A program made the position numbers and the translations under genes. The notes under the pieces were generated by a model. That model was not told the origin of the DNA. It did no database searches and was given only the letters and a program-made list of their open reading frames with translations. A DNA stretch of 64,000 bases from Chitinophaga sp. sic0106 (GTDB taxonomy: Bacteria > Bacteroidota > Bacteroidia > Chitinophagales > Chitinophagaceae), in NCBI RefSeq assembly GCF_019219075.1, contig NZ_JAHUWJ010000004.1:248001-312000 (forward strand), given 5' to 3'. Positions 43,969 through 52,437 of this stretch are shown here, piece after piece. How positions within the stretch are numbered: position 1 is the first letter of the stretch; each line of letters opens with the position of its first letter.

Positions 43969-44865
43969 ATGTCGAACGATAAACCCGTTACTACCCAAAC
44001 CTTCGTATACCTGTTGGCGGTATATATTATATGGGGTTCTACTTACCTGGGTATGAAAGTGGCCACCGAAACGGTACCGGCTTTTTTCCTGTCCAGCGTC
44101 CGCTTTTTCCTCGCGGGGTTGCTGCTGCTGGCCATTGGTACCCTGAAAGAAAAAACCATTCCCAACAAGGAACAGTTGCGCAACGCCATTTTCGTAGGTA
44201 CGTTACTGATAGGCATTGGCAATACCACCGTGGCGGTGGCCGTGCACTATATGCCGTCCGGACTCGTGGCCCTGCTGGTAGCTGCCATGCCCGCCTGGTT
44301 TATGGTGCTGGACTGGGCTTTCTTCTCCCGAAATAAACCCAGCGCCACCACTTTACTGGGGATAGGCGTTGGCTTTATCGGACTTTTTCTTTTGTTTAAT
44401 CCTTTTGGAAATCAGCACGTTGAGTCGTTCCCGTTATGGCCGGTACTGATTGTTATTTTCGGTAATATCTGCTGGGCCATTGGCTCCTTACTGGTGCAGC
44501 GTTTTTCCATGCCTACGCAGATCACAAGCACCGCTATTCAGATGCTGGCCGGCGCGGTATTCGCCCTGCTGGTTAGTCTGATCGGAGAGCATGACCAGGT
44601 AAAACAGTTCCTGAGTATGTCCCACCGTGGGTGGACGGCCTACCTCTACCTCGTGCTGATCGGCAGCCTGGTAGGATATACTTCCTATAGCTGGCTGGCA
44701 CGTAATGCGCCGCCGCGACTCACCTCCACATACGCCTATATAAACCCCGTGGTAGCGCTATTTCTCGGCTGGGCCATTGGCCATGAGAGCATCACCGCCA
44801 TGGTGGCCGTTGCTTCCGCAATTGTGGTAGGAGGTGTGGTGTTAATGACACCAGGGAAGAAATAG
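43969..44865 (+). CDS. EamA/DMT family transporter
   Basis: 298-residue inner-membrane protein with ten helices arranged as two EamA repeats. The first repeat starts AVYIIWGSTYLGMKVA; the second includes FGNICWAIGSLLVQRF and ends GWAIGHESITAMVAVA. DMT transporters export metabolites or drugs; substrate not predictable. Its ATG directly follows the stop of the CGNR-type regulator, forming a two-gene operon. Confidence 0.93.
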   Translation: MSNDKPVTTQTFVYLLAVYIIWGSTYLGMKVATETVPAFFLSSVRFFLAGLLLLAIGTLKEKTIPNKEQLRNAIFVGTLLIGIGNTTVAVAVHYMPSGLVALLVAAMPAWFMVLDWAFFSRNKPSATTLLGIGVGFIGLFLLFNPFGNQHVESFPLWPVLIVIFGNICWAIGSLLVQRFSMPTQITSTAIQMLAGAVFALLVSLIGEHDQVKQFLSMSHRGWTAYLYLVLIGSLVGYTSYSWLARNAPPRLTSTYAYINPVVALFLGWAIGHESITAMVAVASAIVVGGVVLMTPGKK

Positions 44866-44896
44866 CTTCTCCTATCTTATTCATTTTCTGTATATT

Positions 44897-44969
44897 GTGA
44901 AACGGTACCTGCAACTGGATTTCAACCCCGAACCATGCTTTTATCCTCCATCGTTTCACATGCAGGTAC
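44897..44969. repeat. Permuted inverted repeats upstream of otsAB
   Basis: Left block GTGAAACG+GTACCTGCA (44897-44913) and right block CGTTTCAC+A+TGCAGGTAC (44952-44969). Each 8- or 9-base half is the exact reverse complement of a half in the other block, but in swapped order (A B ... A' B'). It lies 65 bases before the trehalose-phosphate synthase gene. It could be paired binding sites or alternative RNA helices. Confidence 0.6.
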
Positions 44970-45033
44970 GTTTATTGCGCTGTCTAGGCAGTTTCCCGAG
45001 AACGTATTTTAGAAATAGATATATGATAAGACT

Positions 45034-47214
45034 ATGAGAAAAACTATTATTGTATCGAACAGATTGCCGGTTAAGATGATGGAACAGGATGGCGACTATA
45101 TCCTGCAAGCGAGTGAAGGAGGACTGGCGACCGGTTTGGGGTCTATTTACAGGGAAGGAAATAATATCTGGATAGGCTGGCCCGGCCAGGAAATCTCCGA
45201 CAGCAAGCAGCAGGAGAAGGTTACCGCACAGCTCAGGCAAATGAACCTGATGCCCGTATTCCTTACTGAAGAAGAAATTAACAATTTTTACGAAGGCTTT
45301 TCTAACGAAACACTGTGGCCGGTTTTCCACTATATGTCCGTTTATGCCCGCTACGAACAAGTGTACTGGGATGCCTATTACCAGGTAAACAAGAAATTCA
45401 GGGACATTGTGTTATCGGTAGCCGAACCAGGTGATACCATCTGGGTACAGGATTATCAACTGCTGCTGTTGCCCGGCATGATCCGGGCGGAGTTACCGGA
45501 AATCTCCATTGGTTTCTTCCAACATATTCCGTTTCCTTCGTTTGAATTGTTCCGTCTCATCCCGTGGCGTGCTGAAATCCTGGAAGGGATGCTGGGCGCC
45601 GACCTGATGGGCTTCCATACCTTCGATGATACCCGTTATTTCCTGGAAGCGGTGAACCGGCTGCTACCTGCGAAAACCACCGCTAACGTAGTCACTTTCA
45701 ACGACCGCGCTATTGTAGTGGAAACATTCCCGATGGGTATTGACGATAAGAAGTACGGAGAGCTGGGGCAGGACCCGCAGGTGCTGGCCAACATCCAGCA
45801 GCTGAAAGACACGTTTAAGACCGAGAAAATGATCCTGTCCATCGACCGGCTGGATTACAGCAAAGGCATACTGCAACGGCTACACGCTTTTGAGTTGTTG
45901 TTGCAGTTGTACCCGGAGTACGTGGGCAAGGTTGTATTATATATGATTGTAGTGCCTTCGAGAGACAATGTATCGCAATACAAGCAGCTGCGTGAGGACA
46001 TAGACCGTAAGGTGGGGCATATCAATGCGAAGTTCCGGACGTTGAGCTGGCATCCAATCCAGTATTTCTACCGGTCGTTTCCGATGGAGATGTTGTCGGC
46101 CCTCTACAATTTCGCGGACATCTGCCTGGTTACGCCCATGCGCGATGGTATGAACCTGGTGAGTAAGGAATATGTGGCCAGTCGCAATAACAACGATGGA
46201 GTACTGATTCTCAGCGAAATGGCCGGAGCCAGCAAAGAGTTAATTGATGCGATCATTGTAAACCCAAATAACATCGGATCTATTATGACTGCTATTATGG
46301 AGGCAGTAAACATGCCGCTGGAAGAACAGCAGCGGCGTATGAAAGCGATGCGGCAGGTGGTGTCCAAATTCAATATTCACCACTGGGTGAAGCTGTTTAT
46401 GGACCGGCTGAAGGAGGTAAATACCATGCAGCAGAATATGCTGGCCCGCCGGGTAAACCCGGAAACGGCCATGTATATACGACAGGAGTATCGCAAGGCG
46501 CAGGGCCGCATTATATTCCTGGATTACGATGGTACGTTGGTGGGCTTCCAGGCCAATATCGACCAGGCATCGCCTGACCCGGACTTATACCAACTGCTGC
46601 GTGAGCTGGCCGCTATTCCCGGCAACAGGATCGTGATGATTTCGGGGAGAAATCATGATACCCTGGGCAAGTGGTTCGGCCATATGCCACTGGATCTGGT
46701 GGCAGAGCACGGGGCCTGGCAGAAAACGAAGAACGGCGACTGGTTCCAGCTTCCTGGTTTGAGCGATAAGTGGAAGCAGGAAATCCTGCCTCTGATGGAA
46801 ATGGTCACTGACCGTACTCCCGGTGCTTTCATAGAGGAAAAGAGCTATTCACTGGTATGGCATTACCGCAAGGTGGAAGCTGGACTGGGAGAACTGCGTG
46901 CGAATGAGCTGATGTCGACCCTCCGGTATTATACCCAGGAGAAAGGGCTGCAAATCCTGCCTGGCGACATGGTGATTGAAGTGAAAAATGTAGAGATCAA
47001 CAAAGGCAAGGCTGCCCTCAGCTGGCTGCAGGAAGGTAACTATGATTTCATTATGGCTATGGGGGATGATGTTACGGACGAGGATATCTTTAAGGACTTA
47101 CCGCCGGATGCTTATACGATCAAGGTGGGGAGTCAGGTATCGGCCGCCAGGTATTATTTACGAAGTTTTCATGAGGTGAGGCATTTTTTGCGGACGCTGA
47201 AGAGTAATAAGTAA
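45034..47214 (+). CDS. Trehalose-6-phosphate synthase/phosphatase fusion
   Basis: 726-residue bifunctional enzyme. Residues 1-~465 are a GT20 trehalose-phosphate synthase (IVSNRLPVKM, GGLATGLGSIY, WVQDYQLLLLPGMIR, SIDRLDYSKGI, RDGMNLVSKEY). It makes trehalose-6-phosphate from UDP-glucose and glucose-6-phosphate. Residues ~490-726 are a HAD trehalose-phosphatase (DYDGTLVGF with catalytic Asp near 497, MISGRNHDTL, GDDVTDEDIF). Complete OtsA-OtsB fusions of this kind are common in Bacteroidota. It faces a GH15 gene across a shared terminator, with glucokinase beyond. Confidence 0.96.
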   Translation: MRKTIIVSNRLPVKMMEQDGDYILQASEGGLATGLGSIYREGNNIWIGWPGQEISDSKQQEKVTAQLRQMNLMPVFLTEEEINNFYEGFSNETLWPVFHYMSVYARYEQVYWDAYYQVNKKFRDIVLSVAEPGDTIWVQDYQLLLLPGMIRAELPEISIGFFQHIPFPSFELFRLIPWRAEILEGMLGADLMGFHTFDDTRYFLEAVNRLLPAKTTANVVTFNDRAIVVETFPMGIDDKKYGELGQDPQVLANIQQLKDTFKTEKMILSIDRLDYSKGILQRLHAFELLLQLYPEYVGKVVLYMIVVPSRDNVSQYKQLREDIDRKVGHINAKFRTLSWHPIQYFYRSFPMEMLSALYNFADICLVTPMRDGMNLVSKEYVASRNNNDGVLILSEMAGASKELIDAIIVNPNNIGSIMTAIMEAVNMPLEEQQRRMKAMRQVVSKFNIHHWVKLFMDRLKEVNTMQQNMLARRVNPETAMYIRQEYRKAQGRIIFLDYDGTLVGFQANIDQASPDPDLYQLLRELAAIPGNRIVMISGRNHDTLGKWFGHMPLDLVAEHGAWQKTKNGDWFQLPGLSDKWKQEILPLMEMVTDRTPGAFIEEKSYSLVWHYRKVEAGLGELRANELMSTLRYYTQEKGLQILPGDMVIEVKNVEINKGKAALSWLQEGNYDFIMAMGDDVTDEDIFKDLPPDAYTIKVGSQVSAARYYLRSFHEVRHFLRTLKSNK

Positions 47215-47217
47215 TAT

Positions 47218-47255
47218 AAAAGCGAAAGGGCCATCGATGGCCCTTTCGCTTTTTA
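47218..47255. terminator. Bidirectional terminator, otsAB / GH15
   Basis: Perfect palindrome with 18-bp arms (47218-47235 and 47236-47253), A/T tails on both sides, between convergent stop codons. Confidence 0.92.
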
Positions 47256-47277
47256 AGATTGGTTCGTTACACACGAA

Positions 47278-49059
47278 TCAAAGAAATATCGGTACATCCA
47301 GTTTCATCGCAATCCTATACGCGGCATTCATCAAACCCACATGGCTATACGCCTGCGGAAAATTACCCCACTGACTGCCGTTGCCCGATTCCACATCTTC
47401 ACTAAACAGCAGCAGGTGGTTACTGTACTGCAGCAATCTCTCAAATTCCCGCTGGGCATCGTCCAAGCGTCCTACGCAGGCGAGGGCTTCCACGTACCAG
47501 AAGGCGCATACCAGGAAGGTGGCCTTAGGTTTGCCGAAGTCGTCGGAATGCAGGTAGCGGTAAAAGAGGCCGTCTTCCGTTTTGAGTTCCTTTTCGAGGG
47601 CTGCCAGGTGGTCTTTGGCGCGTTGGGAGGATGGGGCCAGGTAGTTCATCATGATCAGCTGGAGGGTGCTGGCATCCAGGTGCTTGCTGCCGGCGGCGTT
47701 GGTATATACTTTACGTTCCGGATCGTAGCAGCTTTCTATGTGGGCGGCCGCCCGCTCTTTCAGGGCAACTGCCCGTTTCACCAGGTCTTCATTATTAATG
47801 GTGCGGGCCATTTTTTCAGCAGCCGAGCAGCCGGCCCACTGGAACAGGTTCGTATAGCAGTGTACGTTAGCCATGTTACGGAACTCCCATATGCCGGCGT
47901 CTTTCTCGTCAATGGTTCTTTCTATTTTCTGTAGAAGGAGATTCAGCCAACGGGCGGAGTCTTTCCGCTCTGAGAAAATGAAGCGATGGTCCGTATACAG
48001 GGGCAGCATCGATATCAGGACTTGCCCGTAGATGTCGTTCTGAATATGTTCATACGCCTGGTTGCCGATGCGAACCGGTTGATTACCCAGGTAGCCGTCC
48101 AGGTGTGGGAGAATAGTTTCTATGAGATTTTTTTGACCAGTGATGCCATATAGCGGCTGGTAGCGGAAATCGCCCGAGAAGGAGATGTCGGTGATATATC
48201 CGAAATAGCGTTCCATCTCCTCGAAATGTCCGATGTGATTGAGGGCGGTAATAATATAATAGGTATCGCGCATCCAGCAGTAGCGGTAGTCCCAGTTGCG
48301 ACCGGAGTCCATGTACTCGGGCAGGCTGGTGGTGCTGGCAGCAATGATGGCACCTGTGTCTTCGTACTGATGAATTTTCAGGGTGAGGGCAGAACGGATA
48401 ACATAAGGCTGGAAGTAGTTGGCGATGGAGGATTGTTTGATCCAGCTGCGCCAGTACAGCGTGGTTTCGCGGACGAAGCGTTCGGCGGTACTTTCCAGAG
48501 GGGCTTCCAATGGGTGGCCGTAGGTGAGGAGGAGGTAGCGGGTATCATTTAATACAAACAGTTCCTCATCAATGATGTAGTTGATGGCGATGTTGGTAGT
48601 AAGGCGGATACGTTCTTCGCAGCCTACGAACTCGATATGGCTGCTACCACGGAGGGGGGCCAGTTCACGGGAGCCGTACTCGCACACTGGTCTGCATTTG
48701 ACCTTTATACGCGGGGCGCCTTCCAGGGGTTCCACCTTCCGGATCAGTATGAGTGGCTTAAAGAAGCGTTCGTACTGGACAAAGCGGGGGGCTATATCGG
48801 TGATCCGGTAGCTGCCTTCGTTGGTGGTGATTTCTGTACAGAGAATGTTTGTGTTCTCCATATAATATTGGTGGGAGGTAAAATGTCCCTCCGGCAAAAT
48901 TGAAAATTCGCCACCTTTTTGTTTGTCCAGCAAGCCGCCGAACAGGAAGGTACTATCCATGCGCGGCCAGCAGAGCCAGTCAATGTTTGTGTTGAGATTT
49001 ACATGTGCGATATAGGCACAGTTTCCGATAATGCCAGTCTTGTAGGTATGTCTTTCCAT
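47278..49059 (-). CDS. GH15 family glycoside hydrolase (glucoamylase/trehalase type)
   Basis: 593-residue cytosolic (no signal peptide) GH15 enzyme. The N-terminal domain starts IGNCAYIAHVNLNTNIDWLCWPRMDS, read in pieces around 48960-49050. The (alpha/alpha)6 barrel has NWDYRYCWMRDTYY, the catalytic acid region GIWEFRN and the C-terminal WGNFPQAYSHVGL. Bacterial GH15 members include glucoamylases and trehalases. The neighbouring otsAB and glucokinase genes favour alpha-glucoside or trehalose breakdown; this is inference. Confidence 0.9.
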   Translation of the reverse strand: MERHTYKTGIIGNCAYIAHVNLNTNIDWLCWPRMDSTFLFGGLLDKQKGGEFSILPEGHFTSHQYYMENTNILCTEITTNEGSYRITDIAPRFVQYERFFKPLILIRKVEPLEGAPRIKVKCRPVCEYGSRELAPLRGSSHIEFVGCEERIRLTTNIAINYIIDEELFVLNDTRYLLLTYGHPLEAPLESTAERFVRETTLYWRSWIKQSSIANYFQPYVIRSALTLKIHQYEDTGAIIAASTTSLPEYMDSGRNWDYRYCWMRDTYYIITALNHIGHFEEMERYFGYITDISFSGDFRYQPLYGITGQKNLIETILPHLDGYLGNQPVRIGNQAYEHIQNDIYGQVLISMLPLYTDHRFIFSERKDSARWLNLLLQKIERTIDEKDAGIWEFRNMANVHCYTNLFQWAGCSAAEKMARTINNEDLVKRAVALKERAAAHIESCYDPERKVYTNAAGSKHLDASTLQLIMMNYLAPSSQRAKDHLAALEKELKTEDGLFYRYLHSDDFGKPKATFLVCAFWYVEALACVGRLDDAQREFERLLQYSNHLLLFSEDVESGNGSQWGNFPQAYSHVGLMNAAYRIAMKLDVPIFL

Positions 49060-49224
49060 ATCATCAGGTTGTATACGAAAGGTTTAATCAAATACATTTT
49101 TACTGCAAAATTGTTCTGTTTGCAAATGATGTTCCATAAAAAGGGGAGAAGGGAATTTTTGCAATATTTTGGGAACCCAGGTTAGTGGAATAATCGCTAT
49201 TTTTAAGCATAAGAATCTCGATCG

Positions 49225-50277
49225 ATGACGCAGCAATTGAAAAAGCAACAATACCTTCCGGCGTTCCCGGAGGCAGAACATACGGCGGAAAGGATATACC
49301 TGCTGGCAGGCGACCTGGGCGGTACTAAAACTAACCTGGCGCTTTACAGTGCAGTGGATGGCGTATTGGATATAGTAAGGGAAAAGACATATGTGTCCCG
49401 GGAATATGAAAATATCACGGATATGTTCGTGAATTTTTTATCGGAAAGCAGGGATACACCGGTGCAACGTATATGCATTGGCGTAGCCGGGCCTGTTTTT
49501 AACGGTACCGTGCAGCTTACGAATTTATCGCGGGAGCTCAGTACAGCAGAGATACGACAGGCAACAGGAGTGGAGCTGGTAGCGCTGATCAACGATCTGG
49601 AAGCCACTGCCTATGGTCTGGCAACCTTATCACCGGAGCATATTACTACGCTGCACCGGGGAGCTGGTAGTCGCAATGGTAATATGGCGATTATCGCACC
49701 AGGCACGGGTTTGGGCATGGCTGGGCTTTACTGGGACGGGGAGTTTCATCATCCCTTTGCGTCGGAAGGAGGTCATTCGGATTTTGCTGCCCGCAATGAT
49801 GTAGATATTAAATTACTGAAGTTTCTGCAGGAGAAATATGAGATTGCCAGCTGGGAGCGGGTGATTTCGGGGCCAGGCATCTATGATATTTATGCATTTT
49901 TGCGGGATGCGCTGGGGTATGAAGAGAGCGGCGCTTTGAGAGATGCGATCTTAAAAGGTGATAAGTCGGCGGTGATTAGTAAGTCGGCATTGATGGGCGA
50001 CAACGGCATCACGAAAAAAACAATGGAGCTTTTCGTTCGGTATTTAGCGCGGGTATCTGCTGATCTGGCGTTGAAGTATAAGTCTACCGGGGGAATATTC
50101 CTGGGAGGTGGCATTCCGCCGAAGATAGCGCCGTTGCTGGAAACAGGCGAATTTTATAATCATTATATTCAGGGAGACAGGATGGCTGAGTTATTGTCCG
50201 GTGTTCCGATCCATATTGTAAATAATGATAAGGCAGCGCTCTGGGGAGCAGCCTATTACGCGCAACTATTGAAATAA
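49225..50277 (+). CDS. glk: Glucokinase
   Basis: 350-residue Glk-family kinase phosphorylating glucose with ATP. The phosphate-binding motif is LLAGDLGGTKTNLALYS (residues ~26-41). The substrate motifs are LINDLEATAYGL and GTGLGMAGLYWDGEFHHPFASEGGH, read in parts, and the C-terminal adenosine motif is GGIFLGGGIPPKI. It is divergent from the GH15 gene by 165 bases, so glucose freed by GH15 could be phosphorylated directly. Confidence 0.95.
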   Translation: MTQQLKKQQYLPAFPEAEHTAERIYLLAGDLGGTKTNLALYSAVDGVLDIVREKTYVSREYENITDMFVNFLSESRDTPVQRICIGVAGPVFNGTVQLTNLSRELSTAEIRQATGVELVALINDLEATAYGLATLSPEHITTLHRGAGSRNGNMAIIAPGTGLGMAGLYWDGEFHHPFASEGGHSDFAARNDVDIKLLKFLQEKYEIASWERVISGPGIYDIYAFLRDALGYEESGALRDAILKGDKSAVISKSALMGDNGITKKTMELFVRYLARVSADLALKYKSTGGIFLGGGIPPKIAPLLETGEFYNHYIQGDRMAELLSGVPIHIVNNDKAALWGAAYYAQLLK

Positions 50278-50282
50278 AATTA

Positions 50283-50290
50283 TACTTTTG
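50283..50290 (+). promoter_or_regulatory. Promoter of the fluoride-riboswitch operon
   Basis: TACTTTTG matches TAnnTTTG. Transcription would start at about 50296-50298, exactly at the 5' end of the riboswitch aptamer. Confidence 0.65.
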
Positions 50291-50298
50291 CAATACCC

Positions 50299-50360
50299 AG
50301 GAAATGGTGTCTTCCTGCTTAGAACCGTTTCGCATCGCCGAAACTGATGGCGCCTACAAA
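50299..50360 (+). ncRNA. Fluoride riboswitch (crcB motif) aptamer
   Basis: The sequence fits the crcB/fluoride motif. P1 is AGGAA/TTCCT (50299-50303, 50312-50316) with the invariant TGGTGT loop. AACCG leads into P3, GTTTCG/CGAAAC (50327-50332, 50339-50344). It closes with CTGATGGCGCCTAC (50344-50357). The loop-to-tail pseudoknot GGTGT (50306-50310) with GCGCC (50350-50354) is present. It sits in the 5' leader of a CLC gene, a known target of this riboswitch class. Confidence 0.93.
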
Positions 50361-50405
50361 TATTGAATGGAGATGTAGCGTCTCCTCACTTAGTTTATTT
50401 GTAGG
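50353..50405 (+). promoter_or_regulatory. Riboswitch expression platform, start-sequestering hairpin
   Basis: CCTACAAATA (50353-50362) is the exact reverse complement of TATTTGTAGG (50396-50405), which ends 3 bases before the CLC ATG. An inner stem GGAGA/TCTCC (50369-50373, 50381-50385) stacks within. The left arm overlaps the aptamer pseudoknot strand. Fluoride binding should therefore free the ribosome entry site, giving translational on-control. Confidence 0.8.
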
Positions 50406-50408
50406 ATT

Positions 50409-51716
50409 ATGGCAGAGAATAAATACTTACCTAAAGAGCAGTTTACTATTGCGGTTCAGTTGTTACGCTGGACAATTCTTGTTTTACCGGTGGCGGTGAT
50501 TACGGGTTCCCTTGTTGCTTTATTTCTATGGTTGCTGGATGAGGCTACCCATTACCGGTGGGCACATCCGTGGTTACTGTATTTGTTACCACTGGCAGGT
50601 GTCCTGATATATTTCCTATATAAGTTGTACGGAAAGGATGCCGAAAAGGGGAATAACCTGATTATGGAAGAGATCCATCAGCCGGGCGGCGGTGTACCTG
50701 CGCGTATGGCGCCGCTGGTGTTGGTAGCAACGGTACTGACGCATTTATTTGGGGGCTCTGCCGGGCGTGAAGGTACGGCGGTGCAGATTGGCGGCAGTAT
50801 GGCGGCCTGGGTGGCGAGGGTGATAAAGTTAAAAGAGGGAGATGTAAAGCTACTATTGATGACGGGTATTGCCGGGGGCTTTGGAGCTGTGTTCGGTACT
50901 CCCGTGACGGGTGCTGTATTTGCACTGGAGGTCCTGGCCGTGGGATTGGTAAGATATGATGCATTGATTCCTTGTTTGATTTCGGCAGTGTTGGCGGATG
51001 TGGTGTGCGCTTCCTGGGGGATCACGCATAGGGGCTACCAGATTCTTTATCAGGCGATGCCTTCTACGGAGGGTTTGTCGTTTCTGCATATGGATATCTG
51101 GCTGTTGATGAAAGTGATTGTTGCCGGGGTAGCTTTCGGGTTAACGAGTTGGTTGTTTTCCACCCTGATGAAAGCTATTAAGACTAACGCCAACACCTAT
51201 ATTAAGATTCCATGGTTAATTCCGGTAGTTGGCGGTGCGGTCATTATAGCGCTTTGTTATATAACGGGCACCCGCGATTACCTGGGGTTGGGGGTGACAA
51301 GTGAATCGCCGGATGGGATTAGTATTGTAAATGCTTTCCACACCGGGAATCAGATTACCTCCTGGAGTTGGCTGTGGAAGCTGGTTTTCACAGCGATAAC
51401 CCTGGCCATGGGCTTTAAAGGAGGAGAGGTGACGCCTTTATTTTTTATGGGTGCCATGTTGGGGCATACCTTGGCTTTGTTGCTGGGCGCTCCGGTGGAC
51501 CTGATGGCAGGACTCGGATTTATTGCCGTTTTTGCGGGGGCTACCAATACGCCACTGGCATGCACAATCATGGGCGTGGAATTATTTGGTACACATCATG
51601 TGATTTACTTTGCGGTGGCTTGTTTTACGGCGTATTACTTTAGTGGTCAGTCGGGCATTTACAGTGCCCAGCGTAAGGGGATTTCAAAATTGTGGCGGCA
51701 GGAGTTGAATAAGTAA
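50409..51716 (+). CDS. CLC-F type fluoride/proton antiporter
   Basis: 435-residue CLC-family antiporter with the usual ~18 helical segments. The filter region reads [16 protein letters not shown]. The second motif is [14 protein letters not shown], with gating Glu in GREGT where chloride-type CLCs have GREGP. The third is [11 protein letters not shown]. This pattern is typical of fluoride-exporting CLC-F proteins rather than chloride CLCs. The fluoride riboswitch in its leader independently supports fluoride export as the function. A short, apparently broken gene follows 4 bases after the stop. Confidence 0.93.
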   Translation: MAENKYLPKEQFTIAVQLLRWTILVLPVAVITGSLVALFLWLLDEATHYRWAHPWLLYLLPLAGVLIYFLYKLYGKDAEKGNNLIMEEIHQPGGGVPARMAPLVLVATVLTHLFGGSAGREGTAVQIGGSMAAWVARVIKLKEGDVKLLLMTGIAGGFGAVFGTPVTGAVFALEVLAVGLVRYDALIPCLISAVLADVVCASWGITHRGYQILYQAMPSTEGLSFLHMDIWLLMKVIVAGVAFGLTSWLFSTLMKAIKTNANTYIKIPWLIPVVGGAVIIALCYITGTRDYLGLGVTSESPDGISIVNAFHTGNQITSWSWLWKLVFTAITLAMGFKGGEVTPLFFMGAMLGHTLALLLGAPVDLMAGLGFIAVFAGATNTPLACTIMGVELFGTHHVIYFAVACFTAYYFSGQSGIYSAQRKGISKLWRQELNK

Positions 51717-51720
51717 TGGG

Positions 51721-52159
51721 ATGAGAAGGTTTAAACAGATGCTGATTTTTAGTATACCGGTAGTGTTGTTTATTTTATTTACCTGGTGGGACGTCAGGAG
51801 TACCAGGCTGGCATATATACGTATTTATGAAGAGTTTGATAAGGCAAACATTAATGGGTATATATTAACTTCACCAGCAGACGTCATCCTGCAGTTCACG
51901 GAGCAATGGTGCATATGGACAATTAGGATTAGATTCCGAGAAGCCTGAAACTGCTGCACTACGGGAATACCTATGGGAGCTTTTTGCAATAGACTCCTGT
52001 CGGAAATCTTCTTGTAACGGGCTGAAATATTTTGGGAGTCAAACACCGGAATCAGCCATGGTAAATAATCTTGCGAGATTTTTATATTCACCCATTATAT
52101 CGGAATGGAAAATTTTATCGCATTCTCAGGGCCTTCATTTTATGTTGTTATTGAATTAA
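51721..52159 (+). pseudogene. Decayed small membrane-protein gene
   Basis: It begins 4 bases after the CLC stop with ATG and MRRFKQMLIFSIPVVLFILF, one good helix, then DVRSTRLAYIRIYEEFDKAN and NINGYI. After about residue 52 the sense is lost, ending at a TGA (51946-51948). Another frame (+1) is then open from 51869 to 52159 with protein-like content (GLDSEKPETAALREYLWELF). A frameshift near 51870-51915 would join them. The product is not recognised. It may have been the second gene of the fluoride operon. Confidence 0.5.
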
Positions 52160-52437
52160 ATGCATGAGATTCGGATAATGTCCGATATCGTGAAATTTCG
52201 TTCCATATAACCATTCCTGTTAGTGCCAAATGGCAAGTACAACATTTTTATAATAGAGCATTACCATCTTCACCTGAATTCCTTTATCGGCAAACAAGAA
52301 TTAATAATCCCAATCGATACCGCCCGGTTATCCAAATATCCGCCCGGAAAATAGAAATAGGGGGCCTCACGCATTTCACGGAAGCCACCATCTCAATTAC
52401 ATTTTCGCATTTAGAATCGATTTTAAAGCTGGTTTAA
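52105..52437 (+). pseudogene. Gene remnant with internal stop
   Basis: ATG 52105 opens MENFIAFSGPSFYVVIELNA, is stopped by TGA at 52165-52167, and the same frame then stays open for 89 codons. That stretch includes YREISFHITIPVSAKWQ, NNPNRYRPVIQISARKIE and GGLTHFTEATISITF. This content reads as a real but inactivated ~110-residue protein. The family is not recognised. Confidence 0.45.

Noticed and set aside
44897..44969. The A B A' B' repeats as a standard H-type pseudoknot
   Set aside because: Loop 1 has no bases and loop 3 has one, too short to cross 8-9 bp stems, so both helices could not form together in one RNA.
50409..51716. CLC protein as a chloride channel
   Set aside because: The GREGT motif, the altered first filter motif and the fluoride riboswitch all favour the fluoride-type CLC-F antiporter.
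52165..52167. In-frame TGA considered as selenocysteine or read-through
   Set aside because: No SECIS-like hairpin directly downstream, no selenoprotein context, and neighbouring sequence is also decayed; a pseudogene is simpler.
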